From positions 1,054,001 to 1,118,000 of the forward strand of contig NC_085849.1 in NCBI RefSeq assembly GCF_020906515.1: DNA of 64,000 nt. The letters are read 5' to 3'. The notes beneath the pieces are model-generated. The model was not told the origin of the DNA and ran no database searches. It saw nothing but the letters and a program-made list of their open reading frames with translations. The DNA is from Vanrija pseudolonga. Lineage: Eukaryota > Basidiomycota > Tremellomycetes > Trichosporonales > Trichosporonaceae. Shown here piece by piece: positions 33,807 through 44,830 of this stretch (position 1 is the first letter of the stretch; the number at the start of each line of letters is the position of its first letter). A program made the translations under genes and the position numbers.

Positions 33807-34801
33807 ACACCAGCAGCAGCAGCACCAGTTAGCTCAGCCGCCGGGGACGAGTGGCGCTGGGCGGCGTGAGCGAGGCGGCGCGCGTGACTAGAGCAGTGGG
33901 AGGATGGCGCTGAGGCGGCAGGGTCGCAGCGACACGGAGCGCACATATGCATGCCAAGAGGCATGCTTCTTGCCCCCACTCAGTCACAAGTGGGCCGTGC
34001 CGTGCTGCGCCTTGCGAGAGAGCGTACTTGTTCAGGAGTGAGACGGCAGGAGAAGCAGCAGCAGCGGCGGCGGCGTCGGTGGGGTGCGTGCGTGATAGGG
34101 TAGTCGTAACTGGTGTAGGGTTCACTGCCCGACGCCAATGCAGGTTTAGACTGTGTGCCTTGGAGAAACAAAGGTCCTGAAAAGGTGCAAGGTTGCGGGT
34201 CACAAGTTGCACCCAGCGCAGCAGCAGGAGCACTGGCAGCGGCGGCGGCGGCGGCGACAGCAGCAGCGGAGACCGGCGGCGACACGAGGGGGTTTCTTGC
34301 AGGCTGCGGCGGGTTGCCGTAATGAGGAGAAACGTTGAGGTCTGTAACAAGAGCATGGCACTGCACGAGGGACGGAGGTATCACCCACCCAATCGCTCCG
34401 TACCAAAACGCCCTAGTCTGTTGTGGCCGCGCAATCACTCAATGTCTTGGCTTGCGAGTGGATGAAACATTATGTGCCTAATGAACCGATTAGGTCTCGG
34501 ATGGCACGGGATAGCATTAGGGGGTGGGCAATGATGCGGCACGCCTAAAATGACACACTGCACACTGCACTATAGACGTCATAAATAATAACAATAATAC
34601 AAATGGAGCCCCACCAAGTATGTGCCATTCCTCAAGGAAGTTGCTGGGCGGGTGGGCAACGCACACTCCGCCAGCCAGCCAGGCAGCAATGGCCACCACA
34701 CGCCACGGCACAAGCGATCACACAATTCCAATCTCACATCTCGACAACAACATCATCACACTCACACTCACCTCCACCTTTAAATCCAAAACAGGCCCAC
34801 A

Positions 34802-36203
34802 ATGACACCAGTAGGTCACAACCACCACCACGCCCGAGACACGACTGACATGCATCTCCCCACAGGTCAGGCTGCGACACCCACGCGGTGTGACGACGCT
34901 CGAGATTGACCCCGAGACGCAAGGGGTCGCCGACCTGCGCGTCCTAATCTTCTCGGCCACCGAGATTCCCCCGAGCGAGCAGGAAAGTGCGTCGTCCCCG
35001 CATCAACCATCTACATGACATGTAAACTCCGCGGCTAACACGCTCAGTCAAGTACGGCTACCCGCCAAAGCCGCTGCCCGACACGGCGGGCAGATTGTCC
35101 ACTATCCCCATCACACGTGGCGAGCAGCTTATCGTGACCGCCGTGCCGCCGACAATCAAGTCGCCGCGCCTCCGTCGCCCATCCGTCAAGGAGCAGGACG
35201 CGGCCCTGTCGGCGCCGTCACCGCCGAGAGACAAGCCCGCCCCCAAGCCCCAGCTCTCGCCCCTCGAGGACGGCGACATCCCCGTCGAGGCGTCCGAGTC
35301 GGTCAAGCTCCCCGGCCTCGATGCGGGGTATCTCCAGCTCCGTGTGGTGCCAGACGACAACTCGTGTCTCTTCTCCGCGATCGGCTTGGTGTTTGAGGGC
35401 GGAATATCGGCAGCGCAAAACCTGCGAAAAGGTCGGTATTGTGGTGGTGGTGGCGTGCGAGGTCTGTGCTTGCTGACACCTGCCAGTGGTCGCCGATGCC
35501 ATCAAGGCTGATCCGGTGAATTACTCGGACGTGATGCTGGGGTGGGTCAAGGTAGCTTGCGTTGGTGGTGCTGACGCTGCAGACGGCCACGCGACGAGTA
35601 CATTGCCAAGATCCTGCACAAGGACACCTGGGGAGGCGCGATCGAGCTGTCCATCTTTGCCCAGCAGTGAGTGCTCATTCGCCACTCGGGAACGATGACT
35701 AACGCAGTCGTCCCAGCTACAAAACCGAGATCTGCTCGTTTGACGTCGCGACTGGCCGGTGCGACAGGTTCGGCGAGGGCAACTATGAGTCGAGGTATGC
35801 ATGTCCGCAGAGCGTTGCTGATTGATTAGGTGTCTGCTGGTGTACTCTGGGATCCGTAAGTCGTTAGACGCGAGGCGGCCGATGCGGCGACCTAACCATT
35901 CCGCAGACTACGACGCGATCACGCTCTCTCCGCTCGAGACATCACCGCCGTCATTCCACACGACCGTCTTCCCCGTCAACGAGGACGACATCTTACCGAC
36001 GGCTGAGAAGCTCGTCACGACTCTCCGCAAGCGCCACTACTTTACCGACACTGCCAACTTTGACCTCAAGTGCGGCGTCTGCGGTCTCGGCCTCAAGGGG
36101 GAGCAGGGCGCGCGCGAGCATGCCATGATGACGGGCCGTGAGTGTTGGGTCGTGTCACGGGGACTCTACTGACCCGCCAGACGTCGACTTTGGGGAATAC
36201 TAG
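34802..36203 (+). CDS. OTU1: Otu1/Yod1 deubiquitinase
   Basis: Cysteine protease that trims ubiquitin chains from substrates of the Cdc48/p97 ATPase, as in ER-associated degradation. Eight or nine exons give about 330 aa. The N-terminal UBX-like domain starts MTPVRLRHPRGVTTLEIDP and binds Cdc48 in homologues. The OTU domain has the active site VPDDNSCLFSAIG, with the Asp and Cys of the triad, then WGGAIELSIFAQ and the His in YSGIHYDAI. The C-terminal C2H2 zinc finger reads FDLKCGVCGLGLKGEQGA with REHAMMTGHVDF, the usual Yod1 ending. The start exon is only nine bases (ATG ACA CCA), joined by a GTAGGT...CCCCACAG intron. The stop is TAG 36201-36203. Confidence 0.92.
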
Positions 36204-36521
36204 GTGTAATTGTGCTCACTCGAACACTGGCTCTCTCTCTCTCTCTCTCTCTGGCTCTCGACTATAGATGCTGTTACCCCGGCTGGTTGTTACTGTTTAC
36301 CTGTTATGATATGTGATACTTATTCCTCCCTCACCGTGTGCCGTGTGTGTGTGTGTGTGCCGGCGTGTGGGGGGTGTGCCGCTGCGCCCCTCGTCGCGTC
36401 AATCAACACGCAGAAAGCTGACAGCACTGATGATCATCTTTCTCTTTCCCATTCTCCTTCCCCCCTCCCTTCCACTCTTGTCGCGTCTCACCTCACAAAC
36501 TGCATAACCACAACACCCACA
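36204..36521. other. Intergenic, CT and GT microsatellites
   Basis: This 318-nt gap sits between two plus-strand genes. It has (CT)11 at 36231-36252 and a GT run at 36343-36359 and ends in a pyrimidine-rich leader just before the next ATG. No gene is seen. Confidence 0.7.
36231..36252. repeat. (CT)11 microsatellite
   Basis: Eleven uninterrupted CT units about 270 bp upstream of the coiled-coil/NYN-like gene. GAGA-type tracts of this sort can keep promoters open, but they are also common by slippage. Confidence 0.9.
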
Positions 36522-39500
36522 ATGGAGGCCACAGAGCTGCCTGTGAGTAGCACAACGCGCAGAGCTGACCCCAGGCGCTGCCCCCAAGCCGGCCGTCGAG
36601 CAGGGCGCGCAGCCCCGCCGCAGAGGACAGCAGCCTCCGCACGGCGCCGCCAGTCAGCCCGCCGACCCCGCCTACCCCAGTCCCAGCGACACCGCCCTCC
36701 AACAACCACATCCTCACCTCCTCCGTCGACGAGCTGCAGCAGCTCTTCGCGCGCCAGCTCGTCGGGCCGTCGAGAGAGATGCCCGGCTCGCCGGTGCTCC
36801 GGCGGGGCCCGTCCCCGACTATTGCTGACGTTGACGTCGACGGCGACGATGACGAGGGCGCCGAGAATGCCAAGAAGGCGCCTGTTGTTCGCCTGCCTCC
36901 GGTCGAGGAGAACTCGGACACGGTGGCGCCGGTGCGTCAGCTGCTGTGACTCCTTGAGCTCTGAAAGCTGACTGCTCCAGGTCGAGCTTGCCCCGCTCAT
37001 CACGACGGCAGAGGAAGGCGAGGAGGACGGGCAGGACGAGCTTGCGGCACTCGTCGCCGAGTGCGCAGCTGCCCAGCACGCTGAGGTTACGGACCCCGCT
37101 AGCCCCGTTGCTGACGACACGGCGACTACCCCTGCCGATCTCATCGTGGTTGCAGCCACCGAGCGGGCACGCACCCCAAGCCCCGCCCCGACGATCACTT
37201 CTCTCATGGCGAGAGCGGGGCTGAGCCCATCGTCGTCGGGTACAAGCACCCCTGCTGCCCTCGGCACCACGCTGGAGCGGCTCGTGTCCATCGAGCCACT
37301 GTGGCTCGAGTTCAAATCTGCATTCTACCGGTTCGAGAACGACCTCGGTGGCATTGCGTCGGGCGTGCATAAGGAGATTGAGAGGTATGTGGCGGTTCTG
37401 ATCGGCGCTGACTCGCAGCCACAAGTGTGCCTCCGGCCCCCCCAAGGAGGAGGAGACGACGGCCCGCGCAGCCTCGGCCGAGCTTACTGCAAAGGTCGAG
37501 CAGCTCGAGCTCGAGAACTACGAGCTCCAAGTGTGCGAGCGCAAGGCACTCGAGGAGTCGGCGGAGAGCAAGCGGCTGCTGGAGGTGTTCCGAACCCAGC
37601 TGGAGAACGTCTCCAAGGAGCTCCAGGAGGTGCACGGCAAGTGCGACCAGGCAAACAAGGACCTCGAGGAGGAGCGTAGCCGGCACGAGGCCGAGCGCAA
37701 GCTGCGCGAGGCGATGGAGAAGGCAAAGGTCGAGTCGGTAGCCGACCATGCGCGACTCAACCTCAAGACGGTGGAGCTGGGCAAGCGGTACGTCGTGCTC
37801 GAGCACGACCTCGAGATGGCGCACAAGGAGAACAAGTCGCTGCAGGCGCAGCTGGGCGTGAGTGGTTTCCGTTTATCGGGGCATAGCTGACCCAAGGAGG
37901 CGACGGCGACGGCGTTCGTGCTCGTGCTCGTCGAGGCCGAGGCACGAATGGTGCGTGAGCCTGTGTGGCGTCGCTAACGTTGGCAGTTCGACCCCCAGCT
38001 CCTAAGACAGGGATATTATGGAGGTGAGTGGTACCCCGTGTGGAGCTAACTCCCCCAAGGCGCGCAGTACGCCGACGCGCTCAAGGCGGGCGCAGAGAAG
38101 CTGTATAGCATGATGAACCCTGGCGAGTGCCCGAGGGTCGTTATCGTTATTTACTTTGACGCGGTGAGTGGCAGAAGGGAGAGACGGAGCTGACTTCAGG
38201 CCACCGTTGCCGACCAGCTCAAGGAGGTGGGTGATGGTGGTCATGGTACCCACTGACGGCAGGTTGGGTGGGTCAAGAATGACAACCAGATCGACGACTT
38301 CCTCGAGGGGCTGTCTTCCTGGGACTTGACCACGCTCTCGGACGTCTCGGGGTCTTTTGGCGCGTCAACCAAGATCAAGGGTGGGTTGCTCTGCTGTGCA
38401 AGTTTCTAACCCGCTCAGCTCAGCTGGGCATGCTTGGCAGCCTTTACCAGTGTCAGATGATCGTCCTCGTCGCCGGGCAGGTAAGCTGCCCGAATTTTCT
38501 CGAAGCTGACTCCCAGGACCGCAAGTACATCGCCAAGCTCGACGAGCTTGGGCCCGATATCAAGAACAAGGTGACTGCCATCCGTTCAACCCCGCTCGGC
38601 GAGGCCAAGAATGACCCCTTCCGCTCCCTCGGTGACGACAGGCTGTACCACATGCCTACGGTGTTTGCCACCTCCCAGGCAGAGTGGGACAGCATCAGGT
38701 ATCGCCCTGCCCCTCGCCCCGCCGCCCCGCGCTCGCCTACCAACACGATCTACCATAACCCACAGCAGACCCCCCAGCGCCACGAGGAATACAGCACGCC
38801 TCGTCCCCCAAGCAACCAGCGCATGGCTCAGCCTACGCCCGCCAACAACTATGGATATGAGCCTCAGCCGACACCGATTCCACAGCACCGGTCGCACCAG
38901 AGCCAGGAGTACGCTCCACACCACTCGGCTGATCCTCGCCACGACCCCCGCCACGACCCCCACCACGATCCCCGTCGCGAGCGAGCTCAACACGGCCACG
39001 ACCGTTCTGATACCTACTACTCGAGGGCCTATGACGGCAACGACTACGATGGCAACGGCCACGGCTACTCGACACCCTCGGGCTACCAGCCTCAGAGAAC
39101 GCCACAGCCAGAGCCCGACCGCTACCAACAGAGGTCGCCACAGCCACCTCGCGCAGAGGCAACCTCCCGCCCCCCGTGGCAAGAGTACCGCGCGTTCTCT
39201 CAGGCGGTCGACTCGACGCGCGCGCAGGCACAGCAGCACCAGCAGCAGTCGGTGAACCGCCCGCGCAGCCCGCACATTATCCACCGCCGCCCGGGGTCGT
39301 CGATGGGCGGTTCTCCAGCCTCGAGCGACGAGCGTAACCCGCCTCTGCCGCACATCCCCGCTGCGGCGAGGACTCACGTTGTGCGCCCGCCAACCTGGGC
39401 AGCAGCAGGTCAAGACATTGCGCGCCCACAAACGTCCAACTCGCTCATCTCGACGATGACCGGACAAGGCATGGGCGGCGGCCCACCGCCCAACTGGAGG

Positions 39501-39715
39501 GTCAATCTGACCACTTACAACCAGGGCTATAACCACCAAGTTCACTACCCCTCGGCGCAGACCCAGCAGGGGCAGGGCCAGCAGGGGGCTGGTGGCCAAT
39601 ACGAGAGATACCAGCGAAGCAACAGCTCTGACGAACGCGTTAAGCAGTGGCGGGCGTCCAGGTGGGTCCCGATCTGTTCAGCACTGACCCACGCAGCGAC
39701 TACTCGCGATCGTAA
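36522..39715 (+). CDS. Coiled-coil protein with a divergent NYN-like (DUF7923-type) domain
   Basis: About 900 aa from some ten exons. Residues 1-230 are Pro/Ser/Ala-rich and acidic. A coiled coil follows (37480-37860), with ELTAKVEQLELENYELQVC and long Glu/Lys/Leu heptads. Then comes a domain resembling the NYN-like DUF7923 of fungal CCCH zinc-finger proteins: FVLVLVEAEARMFDPQLL, YGGAQYADALKAGAEKLY, RVVIVIYFDA, LSDVSGSFGASTKIKAQLG, QCQMIVLVAGQDRKYIAKL. In the family the first strand usually reads LIDGDG; here it is LVEAEA, so the metal site looks changed. The tail is rich in Gln, His, Pro and Tyr with DPRHDPRHDPHHDP repeats. No CCCH finger is present. An RNA-related scaffold role is inference. 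Start: ATG 36522 before a seven-codon first exon. Confidence 0.72.
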
Positions 39716-40176
39716 TTAACTGTGACGTGTTTCGTGCTCCTTGAAGCGAATGTACGTAGTGTCGTGTACGTATGTATATGAGTGAGTGTGTCTGAGGGGG
39801 TGAGCGTGATGTAGAGCCTGTGAAGGGCCAGGATTCCATGTTGCAGGGTGGCTGTGGCTCGGAACAAGTAGTGGACCACCTCCACCACACGGCCGTGCAA
39901 GATCAAGACCAAGTCTGTGCGGCGTGCGGGGTGCAGTAGCCCCGCCAGCCCCGCCTATCAGCTGCCACCAACGTCGTCTGGGTCGCACCATTCGCCACAG
40001 CACGACAAGAAGGCCGAGCGCCGCCGCAATCAAGCGCGCAACTGTGCGGCGGCGGCAAGAGCAGCGGCGTCGATCTATCCCTGACGTCACGCCACGGCAC
40101 GCCTCGAACCGCGCGTCCACCCGACTTTAAGATCCACGCACGCATCGAACTTGCTTCTGCCCACACCATTAACACA
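39716..40176. other. Promoter region of the acetate kinase gene
   Basis: This 461-nt gap holds the 3' UTR of the previous gene and the acetate kinase promoter. A TTTAA element near 40124 is the only TATA-like sequence. No gene is seen. Confidence 0.5.
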
Positions 40177-41786
40177 ATGTACATCCTCGCACTCAACTGC
40201 GGCAGCTCAAGCATAAAGGGCAAGCTGTTCGCGCTGCCCGCAACCCCGTCGGCGCCACTAGCGGCGGTGGCCACGCTCGCGGTCAGCAACATCGGCGCGA
40301 AGGGCGACAACGTCACGCTGCGGCTCAAGTGGGACAACGGGCCGGACGAGCGGCAGACCGGGCCCGACGGCGGCGCTGTCGAGCGTGAGTGCGCGCTGTG
40401 GCCCAGCTGACCGAGTAGACCGCGAGCTCTTCCCGTGGATTCTGGACCATATCGCCCGCTCCGGCGCCGTGAAGAAGGACGACATCAAGTACATTACGCA
40501 CCGGATGTAAGTGGCCGCGGGGACTGGGACGGGGGCGAGCTGACGCTCACGCCCAGCGTGCACGGCGGCACCAACACAAAGGGCCTCGTCGTGACTGCTG
40601 ACCACCGTGAAGCGCTGGGCGAGATGGACGCCTTGTCCGAGTTTGCGCCGCTGCACGTGCGTTTGCGTGAGAAACGGCGGGCGGGCGGCGGGCGGGCGGC
40701 GACGTCGACGACGACGCCACCTGGCGCGCCGCGACTGCGCCACGCCTTGGCCGAGCCGACCCACCGACGACACTTGCCACCTGCTAACAACCCCCGCAGA
40801 ACCACCACGCCGTCCTCGGCGTCAAGGCCTGCCTCGACGTTCTCCCGCAGCACACGTCGCTGCTCCTCTTTGACACGCTCTTCCATGTACGTTATGCCCG
40901 AGCGGGCCCCCGCACGTTGCCGCCGGCAGTTGACATCGGACGTGCCTACAGCAAACCATCCCACCCGAGGTCTACACTTATGCGCTGCCGCCGCCTGATG
41001 GCAAGCTGCCGATTCCGCTCCGCAAGGTGGGTACGGGGTCGTCGTGACGCTGACACGCCGCAGTACGGCTTCCACGGTCTCTCGTACGCGTCCATCGTCC
41101 GCTCCCTCGCCTCGTACCTCGGCAAGCCAACCGACACCCTCAACATTGTCGTCGCGCACCTCGGCTCGGGCGCTTCGTCCGCCTGCATTCGCGGCGGCAA
41201 GTCGATCGACACGAGCATGGGCCTCACGCCGCTCGAGGGCCTGGTCGGCGGCACGCGGACCGGCACGATCGACCCCACCGCCATCTTCCACCACACCAAG
41301 GACTACTGGACCGACGCGGGTCTGCCGGGCATCAAGGTGTCCAAGGCCGAGGCGCTCCTGAACAAGAAGTCGGGGCTGACGGCGCTGGCGGGCACGCCAA
41401 ACTTTGCGACTATCACGACGCGTGCCAACGACCCTACGTCGGCGGAGCACGCGCGCGCCAAGCTCGCGTACGACGTGTTTGTCGACCGCCTCATGGGCTT
41501 TGTGTCGCAGTACCTCGCCAAGCTGCTTGCCACGCTGCCGATCGCCGAGATTGACGGGCTGGTCTTCTCGGGCGGCATTGGTGAGAACGCAGCTGGGCTG
41601 CGCGCCGACGTGCTCCAGCGCCTCGGGTGGCTTGGGACCGCTGTCGACGCCGCCAAGAACGATGTGCGCAGCGACGACGTCGTGCGCGAGATTACCGTGC
41701 CAGGCTCCAAGCTCCGCGGGTGGGTCATCCTTACCGATGAGGAGGGATACTGCGCCCAGGCGGCGCGTGAGCAGCTGGCATTGTAG
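40177..41786 (+). CDS. Acetate kinase
   Basis: Interconverts acetyl phosphate + ADP and acetate + ATP. In fungi it works with phosphoketolase (Xfp) in a pentose-to-acetate route; no phosphoketolase lies in this window. Six exons give about 430 aa. Family motifs in order: [15 protein letters not shown] at the start (the adenosine/phosphate site Asn), [73 protein letters not shown] and the ATP-site [12 protein letters not shown]. The late part has [20 protein letters not shown] before TAG at 41784-41786. The active-site Arg and His lie in these blocks, so the enzyme should be active. No targeting signal is seen; a cytosolic location is inferred. The gene is of bacterial type by family but has native introns and base composition. 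Confidence 0.94.
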
Positions 41787-41960
41787 GTGGTTATTCGCAT
41801 CGTATTAGTAGTTTCTAGTTTCCCGGGCAAGCTCTCTCTCTCCTATCCGTACATATAGACGATACAATTGGTGCTGTTGGGTGTTATGCGTTATGCGATT
41901 GATGATCGTGCGTTGGTGCTCAGATATGCTGTCGAGGCTGTCGCTGTTGTCGACAATGCC

Positions 41961-42271
41961 TTACTTGGCAGGGCGGTCGATGCCCTCAGTCGCGGTGAGC
42001 TCGGCGCGGCGGCAGCTCGAGAAGTTGCCAGCCGAGCAAGCCTTGCACGTCGCCGCGTTGCCGGTGCACTCGGTCGCGAGGCAGCCGTTGCCCTGGCACA
42101 CGGAGCACGAGGAGGGGTTGGCGGCACAGCCCGTCACCTCGGTCTTTGCGCAGTGGTCGTGCGAGGCGGGGGCGGACTGCGGGGTGTTTAGCTGGTGGTG
42201 TCGTGGAGCGGGCTATGGGGACTCACGCCGCAGAAGCCGCAGTCGGAGGGGTTGCCGGTGCACGAGGACAT
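41961..42271 (-). CDS. Three-repeat cysteine-rich protein (86 aa)
   Basis: I do not recognise a family. Two exons (42271-42227 and 42176-41961) give exactly 86 aa with a 50-nt consensus intron. Twelve cysteines form three similar modules: C4-x6-C11-x2-C14 plus C24; C32-x6-C39-x2-C42 plus C47; C52-x6-C59-x2-C62 plus C70. The repeats read CTGNPSDCGFC, CAANPSSCSVC and CTGNAATCKAC. There is no signal peptide, so disulphide-rich secretion is unlikely. Each module has four Cys, enough for one tetrahedral metal ion, so a metallothionein-like or metal-chaperone role is a fair guess. Non-Cys residues are mostly Ala, Ser, Thr, Asn and Gly. A TATA box sits about 130 bp upstream. The gene is convergent with acetate kinase (174 bp). 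Confidence 0.75.
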
Positions 42272-43298
42272 TGTGTGGGTGGGTGGGGGTTGGGCTTGGT
42301 GGTAGGGGTTGGTTTGGATAAGCTGAGCTAGCTGCGAGCTGAGAGACGGCGTGGAGAGCTGTTGTGATGAATGGTCGAAGAGCAGACAGATCCAGCCCGC
42401 CTTTATACGTGTTTGCGGCGACTCCACGGCCATCCCACGACGTCATGCACCACCCAAGCGGCTACTCTGCCCAACGACGAATCGACGACTCGGCAATCGT
42501 CAGCGCTCAGTCGGGCCAATAGGGGGCACGCTAATAGTCAGCTGCCAGCAAGGCCAAGACAGCGACGGCCGAAGCTGCCTAACGGGGAGCGTGGATAAGG
42601 TGCCACGTGTACTCCATGCGCCTGACACGCGAGCAAAGTCACGGAACCAGATCCCATCCCATTCCCGAACGCCTATCCCCAGCACCCCCACGTCAGCACT
42701 CGGCCGTCATCCCCCGCCCGCCCCACATGCCTGCACGCAAGCCGCCAGTGACGAGTGCAGTGGGAGGACATCCTATTGGCAGACTGTCAGGCGGGTCCAC
42801 ATGTCACGGCTGCTGGCGGGGTTGGCGACACTGCCTACACACAAGCAGCCCCCGCGCTCTGCCGCGTCGGCCCCAGCGGGGGCTGTCGCCCTGGAATGTA
42901 CTGTCTCTCGTCGGCAGTGGCCCGCGCGCCTCGCTCGCTCGCTCTGTGGCTCGGCCAAAACGACTTGGTCCGTGCCGGGTAAGCTTTGTGCCGGTGCGAT
43001 GTCCACCTGCCTGGCCGCCTGGCTGGCTGGCTGCTGGCTGTCGGCCTCGCGGATGCCTTGCCCCGCACTCACACCCACCCAGTGGTCACTGCTAGATCGC
43101 CTAAAAAGTGTCGTGGTCCAGTCGCGGCGCCGGTAGCCGAGCTTAGAGCCCAGCCAGCCAGACACTACTAGCCCACAGTCGTCGTGTCCACCCCACCCAG
43201 TCGCAATAAAACCCCCCTGCCCCAACGTCACACTTTACACTTTCCCCTCTAGCTCGTACTCTCCACCACTCTTCTGCCGCCCAAAAAAGTCATCAACA
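42272..43298. other. Divergent promoter of the cysteine-rich and acyl-CoA dehydrogenase genes
   Basis: A 1,027-nt upstream region shared by two genes. It holds a TATA box for the cysteine-rich gene, GGCTGGCTGGCTG-type short repeats near 43018, and a C/T-rich leader just before 43299. The open frames in it are Arg/Pro-rich chance frames. Confidence 0.5.
42401..42408 (-). promoter_or_regulatory. TATA box of the cysteine-rich gene
   Basis: The minus strand reads CACGTATAAAGG here, a good TATA box 130 bp upstream of the ATG at 42271. TATA-driven promoters in fungi tend to be stress-inducible, which would suit a metal- or stress-related protein; that link is inference. Confidence 0.5.
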
Positions 43299-44830
43299 AT
43301 GTCCGCCCTCGCCCGCTCCCTCCGCGCCTCGACCAACGTGTCGCGCGTCGCCGCCGCGCGTACCCAGGCCCGCGCCTTCTCCGTCTCGGCCGCCCGCAAG
43401 GACTGGGACTTCACCACTGTTGAGAAGCCTGGATCGCTCTACAACTTTACCGACGAGGAGAACCTCCTCCGCGAGACTGGTGAGTAGGGATGGGATGATG
43501 GCATTGGCTCTGGGCCGCAGTCGCGCGATGCCATGGCACTGGCACGCGCGTGGCGTCGCCCAGCGTGCCCTGCGTCGCTCTCACGCGCACCGCGCTCACA
43601 CCTTCCCCAGTCCGCAAGTACGCGACCGAGGTCATCGAGCCCAAGGTTCGCGAGATGGACGAGTCCGAGGTCATGGACAAGGTATGTGGTGGAAAAAAAC
43701 ACAATAGCACACACACGCCCGGACCCCGGCTGACAGCGACCGCAGGACGTCATTCAGGGCCTCTTTGACAACGGTGTGAGTAGCTCGTGGCAGTGCGTGC
43801 GAAGGCTGCAACTAACCACCCCGCGCAGCTCATGGGTATCGAGACCCCCGAGCAGTACGACGGTGCTGGCATGTCGTTCACCTCGGCCATCATTGCCGTC
43901 GAGGAGATTGCCCGTGTCGACCCCTCGGTCGCCGTGCTTGTCGACGTCCACAACACGCTCGTCAACACCGTCTTCCGTCACCACGCCTCGGACGCCGTCA
44001 AGGAGAAGTGGCTCCCTGGCCTTGCTACCAACAAGGTCGGCTCGTTCTGTCTGACCGAGCCCGGAGCCGGTTCCGACGCCTTCTCGCTCCAGACCACTGC
44101 CAAGCTCGACCCCTCGGGCGACTTCTACCTCCTCAACGGCACCAAGATGTGGATCTCCAACTCGGGCGAGGCCGAGACCTTCCTCGTCTTTGCCAACGTT
44201 GACCCCTCCAAGGGCTACAAGGGCATCTCTGCCTTTGTCATCTCCAAGGACATGGGTGTCGAGATTGCCAAGAAGGAGCAGAAGCTCGGTATCCGCGCTT
44301 CGTCGACCTGCGTCCTCAACTTTGACAACATCAAGATCCCCAAGGAGAACGTTGTCGGTGAGATCGGCAAGGGCTACAAGTACGCCATCGAGATCCTCAA
44401 CGAGGGCCGTATCGGTATCGCCGCCCAGATGATCGGTCTCGCCCAGGGTGCCTTCGACAAGGCCATCACCTACGCCTACCAGCGCAAACAGTTCGGCAAG
44501 GCCGTCGGCGACTTCCAGGGCATGGGCTTCCAGTTCGCCGAGGTCGCTACCGAGATTGAGGCTGCCAAGCTCATCACCTACAACGCCGCCCGCCTCAAGG
44601 AGGAGGGCCGCAACTTCACCAAGGAGGCCGCCATGGCCAAGTACTACGCCTCGACCGTCGCCATGAAGGCCGCTGGCCAGGCCATCGAGTGGTGCGGCGG
44701 TATCGGCTTCACCCGCGACACTGGTATCGAGAAGTACTGGCGTGACTCGAAGATTGGCGCCATCTACGAGGGCACCAACAACATCCAGCTCGAGACCATT
44801 GCCAAGCACCTCAAGAAGCAGTACGCATAA
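43299..44830 (+). CDS. Mitochondrial short/branched-chain acyl-CoA dehydrogenase
   Basis: FAD enzyme that desaturates short or 2-methyl-branched acyl-CoAs, as in isoleucine breakdown, passing electrons to ETF. Four exons give about 415 aa. The N-terminus MSALARSLRASTNVSRVAA with ARAFSVSAARK is a clear presequence. Motifs: LMGIETPEQYDGAGMSF, CLTEPGAGSDAFSL, NGTKMWISNSGEAETFLVF, GIRASSTCVLNFDNIKIP, AYQRKQFGKAV, WCGGIGFTRD and KIGAIYEGTNNIQL, whose Glu is the catalytic base of this subfamily. The pattern is closer to ACADSB/ACADS than to medium-chain or isovaleryl forms; substrate length cannot be fixed by eye. Codon use is strongly biased toward C-ending codons, which suggests high expression. 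Stop at 44828-44830. Confidence 0.93.

Larger units (their letters stand above)
30907..34801. other. Gene-poor region of 3.9 kb
   Basis: Apart from the possible exons at 31693-32024 I find no supported gene in this stretch, the longest such gap in the window. It holds short simple repeats: (GGCACGAC)3 at 31334 and (AGCG)6 at 33783, plus several CAG/GCG-rich patches at 34050-34090 and 34215-34280. Long pyrimidine tracts on the minus strand near 30940 look like leader sequence of the HSP20-fold gene. A large regulatory region or a non-coding transcript would fit. Confidence 0.5.

Noticed and set aside
36304-36970. Reading the 253-codon frame 36210-36971 as the start of the coiled-coil gene
   Set aside because: It begins in the CT microsatellite and reads through the first intron (GTGAGT...CCCCAG). 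The spliced frame from ATG 36522 gives a coherent protein that continues into the conserved domain.
40095-40125. GGTTCGAGGC on the minus strand, resembling a tRNA B box
   Set aside because: The flanking bases do not form a T-stem and no A box or acceptor stem pairs upstream. The same test failed for GGTTCGAGGCC near 54,775.
43754-44809. A 351-codon open frame antisense to the acyl-CoA dehydrogenase
   Set aside because: It is a shadow of strong codon bias; the residues are Leu/Gly/Asp/Val-rich with no domain.
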